DNA of 6,360 nucleotides, taken from NCBI GenBank assembly GCA_013693955.1, contig CP059265.1, positions 2,399,746-2,406,105 on the forward strand, read 5' to 3'. The position numbers and the translations under genes were made by a program. Within the stretch, counting starts at the first letter, position 1; each line of letters begins with the position of its first letter. This DNA is from Candidatus Thiothrix singaporensis. GTDB lineage: Bacteria; Pseudomonadota; Gammaproteobacteria; Thiotrichales; Thiotrichaceae. Shown here piece by piece: positions 1 to 5,983 of this stretch. A model generated the notes under the pieces. That model worked only from the letters and a program-made list of their open reading frames with translations. It was not told where the DNA came from and made no database searches.

Positions 1-901
1 TTGTGCCGGAACCTCTTCCAGCCGGATAGCCAATTGCTCCCCGTTCAGGACGGCAAGTTTGCGTTTACCGTCGGAAAACCCAAATCCAGCCTGATGTCAT
101 CGCCATCCCGCCTAGTTTTGACAGCGGATGGATAGGCATAAAACCCTTCCGCCTTGACCACTGCCGGATCAGCATTTTGCCGCACCAGCAGAAAAGCAAA
201 GTCATCTGTTTGGCACGCTGTCCCGCCACAATTGGAGGAAAACAGCACGGCATCGTGGTCAGGGAGACTGAACATCTGGTGCAAAGCAAGATAATTACCT
301 TCATCTTTGTAAATCACCTTGCCATTAAGCACCAAGGAATCAGGCGGTGCCTTGAAATCGCTCCGCCCTATCTCCAGCAGACCTATTCGGGTTTTCAATG
401 TGTCAGGTGCAGTTTCCGGTAACGGGGTTTCCACCGCCTGTTGTTTGCTGTCAGTCTGCGGCTTTTCAGCCGCCTGGCTTGGCATGGATTGATCCACTTG
501 CGCCATGCCTGCCTTGTCACAAGCCATTTTCACCAGTGCGGCGATCTCCGGCTTGCCCACAAACGGCATGGGCTGGTCGTCTCCCGGATATTTCTTCTCG
601 CTGGAGCCGTCATCCCGATACTGGACGCCTTCCAACGCCTTGAAACTGCCACGGCAATCAGTCATCGCATCCTGAATGACATAGCCCTCATCCAGCACGC
701 GCACCATTTTCAGATACGCCAGATCGTCCTCCTGCTTGACTGTATTCAGCTCGACATACAAGCGGGAGGCTCTGCCTTCCTTGCCAACCTGGGCAAACCC
801 CGGGAAGCGCTCCGCCCCAGCCGCCTGCCCACCAGTATCCCCGTTTCCTGACAAGCGGACACCAGCAAGGCTGTCAGCAACCCCATGAGTATCCGTTTCA
901 T
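1..901 (-). CDS. Lipoprotein with surface-adhesin-E-like domain, 3' partial, frameshifted as read
   Basis: Predicted outer-membrane or periplasmic lipoprotein of unknown role. The ATG at 899-901 overlaps the upstream stop (ATGA) and starts MKRILMGLLTALLVSACQET, a classic lipoprotein signal peptide with an LVSAC lipobox; Cys17 would be lipidated. In that frame translation stops after 51 codons. One extra base in the G4 run at 839-842 joins it to a long frame with LYVELNTVK, a DCRG cysteine and a later MACDKAG. This pattern loosely resembles surface-adhesin protein E domains (W/Y-rich, two Cys). After a Pro/Gln/Thr linker comes a second domain with VLNGKVIYK and SSNCGGTACQTDDF. The long frame stops at 45-47, but one extra base in the T4 run at 75-78 continues it as FSDGKRKLAVLNGEQLAIRL to the window edge. 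About 300 residues are visible. The ATG at 935 is an unlikely start, because it gives no signal peptide and lies inside the upstream gene. Confidence is high for a lipoprotein and moderate for the domain name. Confidence 0.7.
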
Positions 902-1521
902 GCCTGCCCCCGGCGTGTATTGCGCTCAATGGCAAGCAACACCAAAATCAGGCTGAACAAAGCTATCAGCAGAACCGCCCCAAAAGCCGCGCCCGCATAG
1001 GTCAGCCGCGCCGTCAGCAAGGCCGCCGAAGCGGCTTCCTCCTGCTTTATCTTGTCAAACTTGAGCGCCTTGTATTGGTTAACGGCGTCCAGCCCCTCTG
1101 CCCCGGCCTTCTCGGCCTCAGTGACCGCTGCGGCCATTTCATCAAGGAACACCTGCCGCTGTCCGTTGGGCAGGGCTTCCAGCCAATCCCGCAAGGTCTG
1201 GATACGTTCTGGCGCGTTGAAATGCTTTTGCAATACAAACGGCAGTTTGATGCCCGGCAAAATTGCCGGATCAGGTGGTGGTGAGGGCGTGGGGGATGCC
1301 GTATCCGAACCCTGTGGTGGCGGCTCTTCATAGACTGGCGGCTTAATTGCGTCCACCACTTCTTGAGGGGAAACTGCCGTTGAATCTTTCAGCGTCAATT
1401 TATCGCTGACCATAATCCCGCCAACCACAATGGCGGCCAGCAACCCGAAAATGAATAAAAGCGCCAATCCGCGGGTCAACACAAACAGGAACCTGCGTTC
1501 AAACGCATCAGTAAATGACAT
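898..1521 (-). CDS. Two-TM protein with proline-rich periplasmic region, unknown function
   Basis: I do not recognise a family. The 207-residue frame is intact. It has an N-terminal membrane helix (about residues 12-37, from FVLTRGLALLF), then a Pro/Ser/Thr-rich stretch (about 60-90, PPPQGSDTASPTPSPPPDP). A charged helical region follows (about 95-170, including RDWLEALPNGQRQVFLDEM and many Ala/Glu/Lys residues that could form a coiled coil). A second membrane helix (about 173-196) is followed by a short basic tail, ERNTRRGQA. This predicts an inner-membrane hairpin with its middle domain in the periplasm. The ATG at 1521 follows a GGGG stretch 7 bases upstream, which is a weak ribosome binding site. 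The TGA overlaps the ATG of the downstream lipoprotein gene by ATGA, so the two are probably co-translated and may work together at the envelope. It is one of the few genes here readable without correction. Confidence 0.85.
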   Translation of the reverse strand: MSFTDAFERRFLFVLTRGLALLFIFGLLAAIVVGGIMVSDKLTLKDSTAVSPQEVVDAIKPPVYEEPPPQGSDTASPTPSPPPDPAILPGIKLPFVLQKHFNAPERIQTLRDWLEALPNGQRQVFLDEMAAAVTEAEKAGAEGLDAVNQYKALKFDKIKQEEAASAALLTARLTYAGAAFGAVLLIALFSLILVLLAIERNTRRGQA

Positions 1522-1657
1522 GATTATTCCCCAATCAAAATAGCCGCGTTAAACGGGCATCTTCATACAGACATCACGCTTGGACAGTCCAGCAAGCCCG
1601 GCAGGATTGTCACTAATATAAAGTTAATGTATGGAGAATATACACAGCGGATTGGTG
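1522..1657. other. Intergenic region upstream of the two-TM/lipoprotein pair
   Basis: There is no convincing gene. The stretch is AT-rich near 1615-1650 and should hold the promoter of the minus-strand pair, but I see no confident -35/-10 pair. TGGACAGTCCA at 1581-1591 is a perfect 11-bp palindrome (5-bp arms, 1-base centre) about 60 bases upstream of the start codon. It could be an operator or chance. Confidence 0.3.
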
Positions 1658-1774
1658 TAAAGTCCAGCGATCTTGCATGAAAAATACGCACCCCTGGAAA
1701 GCGCTGATGGGTGTGGAAAATCGCCTTGGACGGAGGCCGGAACAACGCTGCCCAGCCTCCTGTCCCAGACAAAA
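1658..1774 (-). repeat. 117-bp dispersed repeat, copy 1 (cut by the IS5 element)
   Basis: About 93% identical to 5868-5983 in the same orientation, with roughly eight differences including one single-base indel. The copy stops exactly at the left end of the IS5 element, so its original right boundary cannot be seen here. On the minus strand both copies can form GGAGGC/GCCTCC and CACCC/GGGTG stems. The reading frames across it differ between copies and look non-coding. I do not recognise the family. It may be a conserved 3'-untranslated or terminator segment, a MITE-like repeat, or a recombination site. Confidence 0.8.
1680..1713 (-). terminator. Possible intrinsic terminator inside repeat copy 1
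   Basis: On the minus strand, CACCC pairs with GGGTG around a loop of about 15 bases that contains AGCGCT. A T5 run lies a few bases downstream. The stem is short, so termination is uncertain. The stem is conserved in the second copy. Confidence 0.3.
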
Positions 1775-3017
1775 GGGAACCTCTAAAAACCTGGATTACC
1801 CCAGCTGCATTTGTGTAACTGAAGTCATCTGCCGAAACTGACATGCTATCGGGTGCTTCATGGCTCATTTATGCCTTGTTATCAGCCATTTTTCAGTGTT
1901 TTTCCGTCAAATAGGCACAATTCCAGCCTCTTTGAGCGTGCAAAGCCGTTGCAGGTTGTAGACCGCGGCTTTAATGCTGAGGCCGAATTCCGCACGCGCC
2001 AACCCGATGGTGCGGATGAATTTGCCTCCCATGGCAGACATCGCGCCGAAGACATGTTCAACACGCGCCCGGCCTGGCGATACGGGTGTTGCGCTTTTTC
2101 TGGCAGTCAGACTGCGGCTTGCCGGGTTTGGCTTTACGCTGGATATGTGGCCGCCAGCCTGCTGCATTGAGGCGCTGTTCCCGTTGCCTGTCTTCATAGC
2201 CTTTGTCTGCCCAGACATCCCGGCTGGTATTGGTGCGGTCAAGCACCTGTTCAAAGTGCTTGGTGTCATGCTCTTTGGCAGTGCTGACATGGCGTTTACG
2301 GATGAACTTGTGCTGCCGGTCGGCACTGATGCTGAGCTTATAACCATGGTGGCTCTTGCTGTGCTTTTTCGTCCAGCTCGCGTCAGTGTCCTTCTGGCGA
2401 CGCTGGGCAGGCGTCCAGTTGGCTGGGGTGGCATCCTGGCCACGATGGCTTTGTCATCTTTATGCAAATGTTGTCGGGGTGCTTCCACCAGGGTGGCGTC
2501 AATGATCTGGCCGCCACGGGCGATAAAACCCTGTTGTTGTAATTGCTGCTGGACGGCATTAAACAAGGCATCTGCGCCACCCGCTTCCCGGATTCGTTCA
2601 CGGAATACCCACAACGTCTTCTCGTCCGGGATGCTGGCAGAATGCCGCAACCCACAAAACCGCTGGAACGACAAACATTCAACAATTGGTGCTCCATCGC
2701 CTCATCGGACAACTTATAGAGATGTTGCAAAACCAACACCCGAACCATCAACTCCGTTGGGTAGGGCGGGCGGCCTCCTGTTTTGTCCCAGGGCGTGGGG
2801 CTATCCGGTCAACTTCCTCTGCCAGCGCGGTAAAGCTGACGTGCTTTTCCAGCACTGACAGCAGGTCTCCTTTCCGGTCGAGCTTCCGCTCACGTTCTTC
2901 TGCTGCGAACAGGCTGGTCTTTACGGCACTGGGTTTCTTCATACTTCAGGCTGTGGTGGGTTGCTGTGCTTGACATTATCTCATATCAGGCTGGGTTGTG
3001 GGTTTTTAGAGGTTCCC
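1775..3017 (-). mobile_element. IS5-family insertion sequence, 1243 bp
   Basis: The ends are perfect 17-bp inverted repeats, GGGAACCTCTAAAAACC at 1775-1791 and its complement at 3001-3017. They enclose one minus-strand DDE transposase gene. Length, organisation and the WADKGY and RVEHVFG motifs fit the IS5 family; I do not assign the subgroup. The flanking bases (aaaa on the left, atct on the right) show no target-site duplication, and the left flank is the cut 117-bp repeat. That suggests a deletion or recombination between IS copies after insertion, or a very short duplication that I cannot recognise. Confidence 0.9.
1907..2942 (-). pseudogene. IS5-family DDE transposase, four frameshifts as read
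   Basis: Catalyses transposition of the surrounding element. It starts at the ATG at 2942 (MKKPSAVKTSLFAAEERERK). The pieces lie in successive frames: a segment ending EVDRIAPRPGTK, then PYPTELMVRVLVLQHLYKLS, then SFQRFCGLRHSASIPDEKTL with the first catalytic Asp in QIIDATLVEAP. A segment with WTKKHSKSHHGYKLS and the second Asp in VWADKGYEDRQ follows, and finally the catalytic Glu in RVEHVFGAMSAMGGKFIRT, ending at the TGA at 1907. They rejoin if a base is added in T4 at 2781-2784, A3 at 2673-2675 and CC at 2435-2436, plus a CG dinucleotide at 2064-2067. The repaired protein would be about 346 residues, a normal size for the family, with all three catalytic residues. It is either a decayed copy or an intact gene spoiled by sequence errors. 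Confidence 0.85.
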
Positions 3018-3070
3018 ATCTATATGAAAGCCGAATTTTCATTTTCCAACAGCATATCTTAATTTGTTTC

Positions 3071-3488
3071 CTATTTGTCGTCTTTGAGCCAAACAACATT
3101 TTTGATACTTTGAGATCCAAATCCAAATTTTAATTTAGCTATTCGTTTGCAACCATTAGAATTTATTAAAACAACTTTATAATAATCACCTGCAAAATGC
3201 GATATTAAGTTTGTACACCTCAATAGCCCACAACGCTCAATATCATTAATAACCATATTGTTTTCCTTAGCCCAACTTTCAATTGTCTTATATCGAAATC
3301 TTGTAAGCAAAGGTAACAAAATAACAAACCCAATGGCAATAAAAATATTTTTATAGGATCATGTAGTGATGGGATATTAAATGTCTCAGCCTTCCCAGAT
3401 GAAAACATGAAAAATAAAAAAACACGGCAGACATTAATAACAGTTTAAATAAATCGACTAAAAAATCATATACATAATTATATTTCAT
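3071..3488 (-). CDS. Putative membrane immunity protein for the adjacent toxin tip, frameshifted as read
   Basis: The ATG at 3486-3488 overlaps the toxin stop (ATGA), with an A/G-rich GGAAAAAGG just upstream. The first frame reads MKYNYVYDFLVDLFKLLLMS and enters a hydrophobic helix. One added base in the A-rich run at 3410-3422 (plus strand) continues it as MFSSGKAETFNIPSLHDPIK. One more at 3341-3352 leads into a second helix, IAIGFVILLPLLTRF, then YKTIESWAKENN and a soluble C-terminus ending VVWLKDDK. The repaired length is about 139 residues: two TM helices and a C-terminal region of about 75 residues. The family is not recognised. Position, coupling and AT-rich composition are typical of cognate immunity genes of polymorphic toxins. 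Two membrane helices would suit protection against a membrane-acting toxin, which is inference. Confidence 0.65.
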
Positions 3489-4227
3489 TGCCTTTTTCCA
3501 TAATATATATTATAAGATTGATTCTCTATTCCCAAAGCTGTTCCTAAAATCGTGGCGGCCGTCCCTACATTTCCACGTGATAAGCCTATATCACTACATA
3601 ATGCCCCAATACCGCCAATCCAAGATGGTGAGTTATAAAAATTCAAGGCACCATTCACAGCCCCAGGAAAACCATAAGCCATCACAAGGCCTGTTTCCCC
3701 ATATAAAACTAATGGCGACGCGGGAAGATAAGCATATGTCACAAGCGCATCATTCTCACCGGCAGAGGTTCCCACCATTGCCAGCGTTCCTTGCTACCAC
3801 TGCCGTAACTACGCTGGTTTTCCATCCATTGATTGTTTATTTTGTGTTGGATATAGCCTGTAACTACGCCCGGAACACCTGAATCCATATGGTCTTTTAT
3901 TACCCAGCCATTTGCCCCATCGAAAAATTTTACCTCGTCATTAAACAAATGCACCATCGCAGCACTGAGCGCCCCGTCGGAGAAGCTTCCACCGCTGGCC
4001 TCCGCCGCCAGCCCGCCGAACACGGCGGCGACCAGGGTGCTGCTGACAGCACTACCGACACCGTGCGCCAGCCCGCCCGCCACGGAGCCGACGAAGCCGG
4101 AGCGGAAGCTGCCGCCCCGCAACTGCCCGACCAGCCCTCCAACAAAACCAGCCGCCGCGCCACGGATGATGCTGATGGCGAGGCTGCCTGCCGGACTTAG
4201 CGTCGCCTGTAGCGCGATGTGCGCCAC
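3485..4227 (-). CDS. Orphan polymorphic-toxin (Rhs-type) C-terminal module, frameshifted as read
   Basis: The GC-rich first part, from the GTG at 4227 (VAHIALQATLSPAGSLAISI), is a Gly/Ala-rich pretoxin region. It ends GGSFSDGALSAAMVHLFNDE, close in form to the GGKFANGAxxxAFxxxFN segment before the variable tip of Rhs and related toxins. The sequence then turns AT-rich and encodes the tip, with KFFDGANGWVIKDHMDSGVP and YIQHKINNQWMENQRSYGSG. The frame ends at 3739. One added base at the C3 run 3771-3773 continues it as TSAGENDALVTYAYLPASPL to a Gly/Ala-rich hydrophobic end, YNIYYGKRQ, stopping at 3485. No known nuclease or other enzyme motif is recognised in the tip. There is no signal peptide, no N-terminal toxin body and no clear ribosome binding site, and the frame has a stop at 4243-4245 just upstream. 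It is therefore probably a silent cassette or displaced C-terminus. It is followed at once by a likely immunity gene. Confidence 0.7.
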
Positions 4228-4272
4228 CCGTGCAAATTGGTGTTATCGATCCCCAGCGGCTACTTGAAACTA
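4193..4272 (-). repeat. 80-bp toxin-junction repeat, copy 1
   Basis: Matches 5146-5225 in the same orientation with about six mismatches. In the toxin frame its downstream half encodes VAHIALQATLS at the start of the pretoxin region. The upstream half carries a stop in that frame in both copies. Repeated core-proximal segments ahead of alternative tips are typical of Rhs/CDI cassette arrays, so this is probably a recombination-derived junction. Confidence 0.75.
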
Positions 4273-4295
4273 GCCAGTTACACAACATTGGCTTT

Positions 4296-4664
4296 TTAGC
4301 TTTTCATGAGGAACCAAATAAAAACGGCAAGCAAGAAAAACCAAATTAGCGAGAGTTTAGATGGTGGTGGAGCTATCTCCATCTCACTCATCGTTAAAAC
4401 CCATATTCGAGAAATCACATAAAAGACAAGCAATATAATATATGCAAACCAAGTCCTTAAGCTAATACTTAATGCCATGGATATAATGAGTCCGACCAAC
4501 ACAAATACATTACCAGTCATTAATTTTATTTGAGAAAACCTGATAAAGTTATTGCATGACGGGCATCGTTCAGCACCAAATTCAATTACCTTCCATTTAA
4601 ATAAAGAAGAACAATGTCCTTTATGATTGCAATGGCAATTACCGTTCATTTTGAGCACCCACAT
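4296..4664 (-). CDS. Small cysteine-motif membrane protein (CXXC_20_CXXC-like), possible orphan immunity gene
   Basis: Intact 122-residue frame. The N-terminal region has a CHCNHKGHC cluster and, after FKWKVIEFGAER, a CPSC motif that could bind zinc with it. Two hydrophobic segments follow (about residues 50-85, FVLVGLIISMALSISL and FAYIILLVFYVISRIW) and a third near the C-terminus (LIWFFLLAVFIWFL). The layout of spaced Cys pairs, short basic linker and membrane helices resembles the small cxxc_20_cxxc proteins, although those usually have two clean CXXC pairs. The start is either 4664 or the Met at 4649 just before the cysteines; neither has a strong ribosome binding site. It is AT-rich and sits just upstream of the toxin-junction repeat, where immunity genes of older cassettes often remain. 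The immunity role is inference. Confidence 0.65.
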   Translation of the reverse strand: MWVLKMNGNCHCNHKGHCSSLFKWKVIEFGAERCPSCNNFIRFSQIKLMTGNVFVLVGLIISMALSISLRTWFAYIILLVFYVISRIWVLTMSEMEIAPPPSKLSLIWFFLLAVFIWFLMKS

Positions 4665-4705
4665 TCTTTAATTGCTGGAGAAAATATTGCTTCTAACCCA
4701 TAGGA

Positions 4706-4990
4706 TTACACACAAGTCTGTTGCTCCCTGAATGCCTGAATTCCGGCGGCAAAATCCATCAAGCGCTGTAATCCTGTCCAGAGCGTTTTCACCCCTGGCT
4801 CCCCATCCTGCTTGCGCCCGAGAAAGCCGCCAAAACCTGCGGCCATTCGGATCATGGTGTTGAGTGTCGGTGGTTCTGCCGGTAACGGTTTGCGGGCGAC
4901 CCAATGGGCGGCCTGCCATTCTTCCCGGCTGAAAAAGAGTTCGCAACTGAGGTCGGGGCAGGTTCGCCCCATCTCGTTATACATAAGCAT
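4706..4990 (-). pseudogene. IS4-family (Tn5-type) transposase, C-terminal remnant
   Basis: About 94 residues match the end of IS4-family transposases: GRTCPDLSCELFFSREEWQA, then LPAEPPTLNTMIRMAAGFGG, then FLGRKQDGEPGVKTLWTGLQ and RLMDFAAGI. This corresponds to the Tn5-type C-terminal dimerisation region. The catalytic DDE core is missing. Sequence before about 4985 is AT-rich and unrelated, so the ATG at 4990 is probably accidental. The fragment is GC-rich compared with both neighbours. It is the scar of an older insertion, with no clear inverted repeat left at either side. Confidence 0.85.
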
Positions 4991-5145
4991 GTTAAATCAT
5001 AAAAATCAATTACTTAACTAAGTATCGTTTTTTTGATCGGACTCGCTAAGTACCTGATTCTAGAAAGCTTCACTGAAAGTCATCAAAAAATCGTGAAGAT
5101 TCTAACTTAATTTATATGGCAATAATGACTTGTGTATAAGGAGAT
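4991..5145. other. AT-rich spacer between IS4 remnant and 80-bp repeat copy 2
   Basis: No intact gene is seen. On the minus strand a short interrupted frame reads MTFSEAF, a stop, then NQVLSESDQKNDT; it is too short and broken to call. The similarity to the toxin module ends at 5146, so no pretoxin sequence follows the repeat copy here. ACTTAACTAAGT followed by a T7 run lies near 5010-5035 on the plus strand, but the stem is too weak for a terminator call. Confidence 0.4.
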
Positions 5146-5225
5146 GGACTTAGCGTCGCCTGTAGCGCGATGTGCGCCACCAGTGCGAATTGGCGTTATC
5201 AATCCCCTGCGGCTAGTTGAAACTA
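5146..5225 (-). repeat. 80-bp toxin-junction repeat, copy 2
   Basis: Same 80-bp segment as 4193-4272, about 92% identical. It again encodes VAHIALQATLS, but diverges straight after the next Pro codon into spacer and a stop. Its other end meets the MITE-like element exactly. It looks like the left-over front end of a second toxin cassette whose pretoxin and tip have been lost or replaced. Confidence 0.75.
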
Positions 5226-5329
5226 TACCAACGGCAATTCAAAATTCGGTTTTGTCAAAAACCATAAGTCATTGATATTCAGGCGATCGCAAAAATTGAA
5301 AAACCGAAAACTGAATTGCTGTCAGTATA
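5224..5329. mobile_element. MITE-like element with 30-bp terminal inverted repeats
   Basis: The arms 5224-5253 and 5300-5329 are inverted copies matching at 24 of 30 positions. Both begin TATAC and share GCAATTCA and TTCGGTTTT. The 46-bp centre has no gene but includes the palindrome GCGATCGC at 5283-5290. Size, arms and TA-containing ends fit a miniature inverted-repeat element, possibly of the TA-targeting IS630/Tc1 type. The alternative is a long imperfect hairpin acting as a transcription terminator for the S1 gene, whose stop codon lies inside the right arm. Confidence 0.55.
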
Positions 5330-5803
5330 TCATCTGGACAATAATTTTTCTGGGAAAACTAACATTCACACTAATTATTTTCACCACAATAAAATCACCA
5401 ACAAATAAATCACCTCTTATATTTTCTTTTGGCAAAAGCGTAAATGCCGAAGCCAAGACTTACGAAACACCCAAAATCTAATACTTTTTAACAGTGACTT
5501 CAAGTCTTATGCCAACAGCAAATAAATCCGGATACAACCAAGGGTTACTTAATGGCCTTAACTCCTTAACTGATGCACCAAAGCTGTAAAATTCGCAAGG
5601 CTGTACAAATAAGACCTTAACTTTTATCTCATCACCGACACGATAAAAACGGCTAGACTCCTTACGAAACGCCCCCATGACAAATGAATCACATCAACGA
5701 ATCCGATAATATTGTTGTAAGTAACATAGACACCTCGATCTTCAATTTTTGTTATAACAACATCGAGAACATCATCTATTGCAATCGAATCAGAAACATT
5801 CAT
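5322..5803 (-). CDS. Two-S1-domain small protein, frameshifted as read
   Basis: The ATG at 5803 has a good ribosome binding site, AAGGA at 5813-5817, nine bases upstream. The first frame reads DDVLDVVITKIEDRGVYVTY and NNIIGFVDVIHLSWG, the first half of an S1 OB-fold. One added base in the C5 run at 5672-5676 (plus strand) joins SSRFYRVGDEIKVKVLFV and SVKELRPLSNPW, the standard end of an S1 domain. A base added in T5 at 5485-5489 turns the stop at 5478 into VKKVLDFGCFVSLGFGIY, the start of a second S1 domain. A two-base gap (or one extra base) at 5413-5418 leads to GDLFVGDFIVVKIISVNV and a TGA at 5322. The repaired length is about 161 residues. S1 domains bind RNA. The role is unknown; since it sits among toxin-cassette remnants, it could be an orphan immunity protein, but this is speculative. 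Confidence 0.65.
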
Positions 5804-5812
5804 TATTGGTTA

Positions 5813-5817
5813 TCCTT
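5813..5817 (-). promoter_or_regulatory. Ribosome binding site of the S1-domain gene
   Basis: AAGGA on the minus strand, nine bases before the ATG at 5803. It fixes the start of the S1-domain protein upstream of the frameshift. The in-frame ATG at 5678 is internal to the first S1 domain. Confidence 0.6.
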
Positions 5818-5867
5818 AGTAAATCCCCAACTCTTTGCAAGTAACCAGCAAAAAGTTTTCGCGTATT

Positions 5868-5983
5868 TAAAGTCCAGCGATCTTGCATGAAAAGTATGCA
5901 CCCTTGGAAAGCGCTGATGGGTGTGGAAAATCGCCTTGGACGGAGGCCGAAACAACATGCCCAGCCTCCTGTCCCCGGCAAAA
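5868..5983 (-). repeat. 117-bp dispersed repeat, copy 2
   Basis: Second copy of the sequence at 1658-1774, in direct orientation and beginning immediately after the RNase T2 stop codon. It is one base shorter near 5957. Both potential stems are kept; in the CACCC/GGGTG stem the loop-side base differs without breaking pairing. The position suggests a 3'-untranslated element of the RNase gene. Confidence 0.8.
5890..5923 (-). terminator. Possible intrinsic terminator after the RNase T2 gene
   Basis: On the minus strand CACCC pairs with GGGTG around about 15 bases, followed within a few bases by T4. It lies some 60-90 bases past the RNase stop, a sensible place. The stem is only five pairs, so the call is tentative. 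Confidence 0.35.

Noticed and set aside
441..851. Plus-strand frame of 136 residues
   Set aside because: Antisense shadow of the lipoprotein gene with no family features.
1563..1868. Minus-strand frame of 101 residues across the 117-bp repeat and IS end
   Set aside because: It reads through the IS5 boundary, and the repeat part has a different frame and context in the other copy, so it is not a conserved gene.
1974..2858. Long plus-strand frame of 294 residues
   Set aside because: It lies antisense to the IS5 transposase, whose motifs are clear on the other strand.
4668..4946. Minus-strand 92-residue frame in the IS4 remnant
   Set aside because: Out of frame with the recognisable transposase C-terminus and without family features.
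5283..5290. GCGATCGC as proof of cyanobacterial origin
   Set aside because: A single octamer can occur by chance, and I saw no other supporting cyanobacterial signal.
5272..5481. Plus-strand frame of 69 residues
   Set aside because: Starts inside the MITE-like element and runs antisense to the second S1 domain; low-complexity AT-rich translation.
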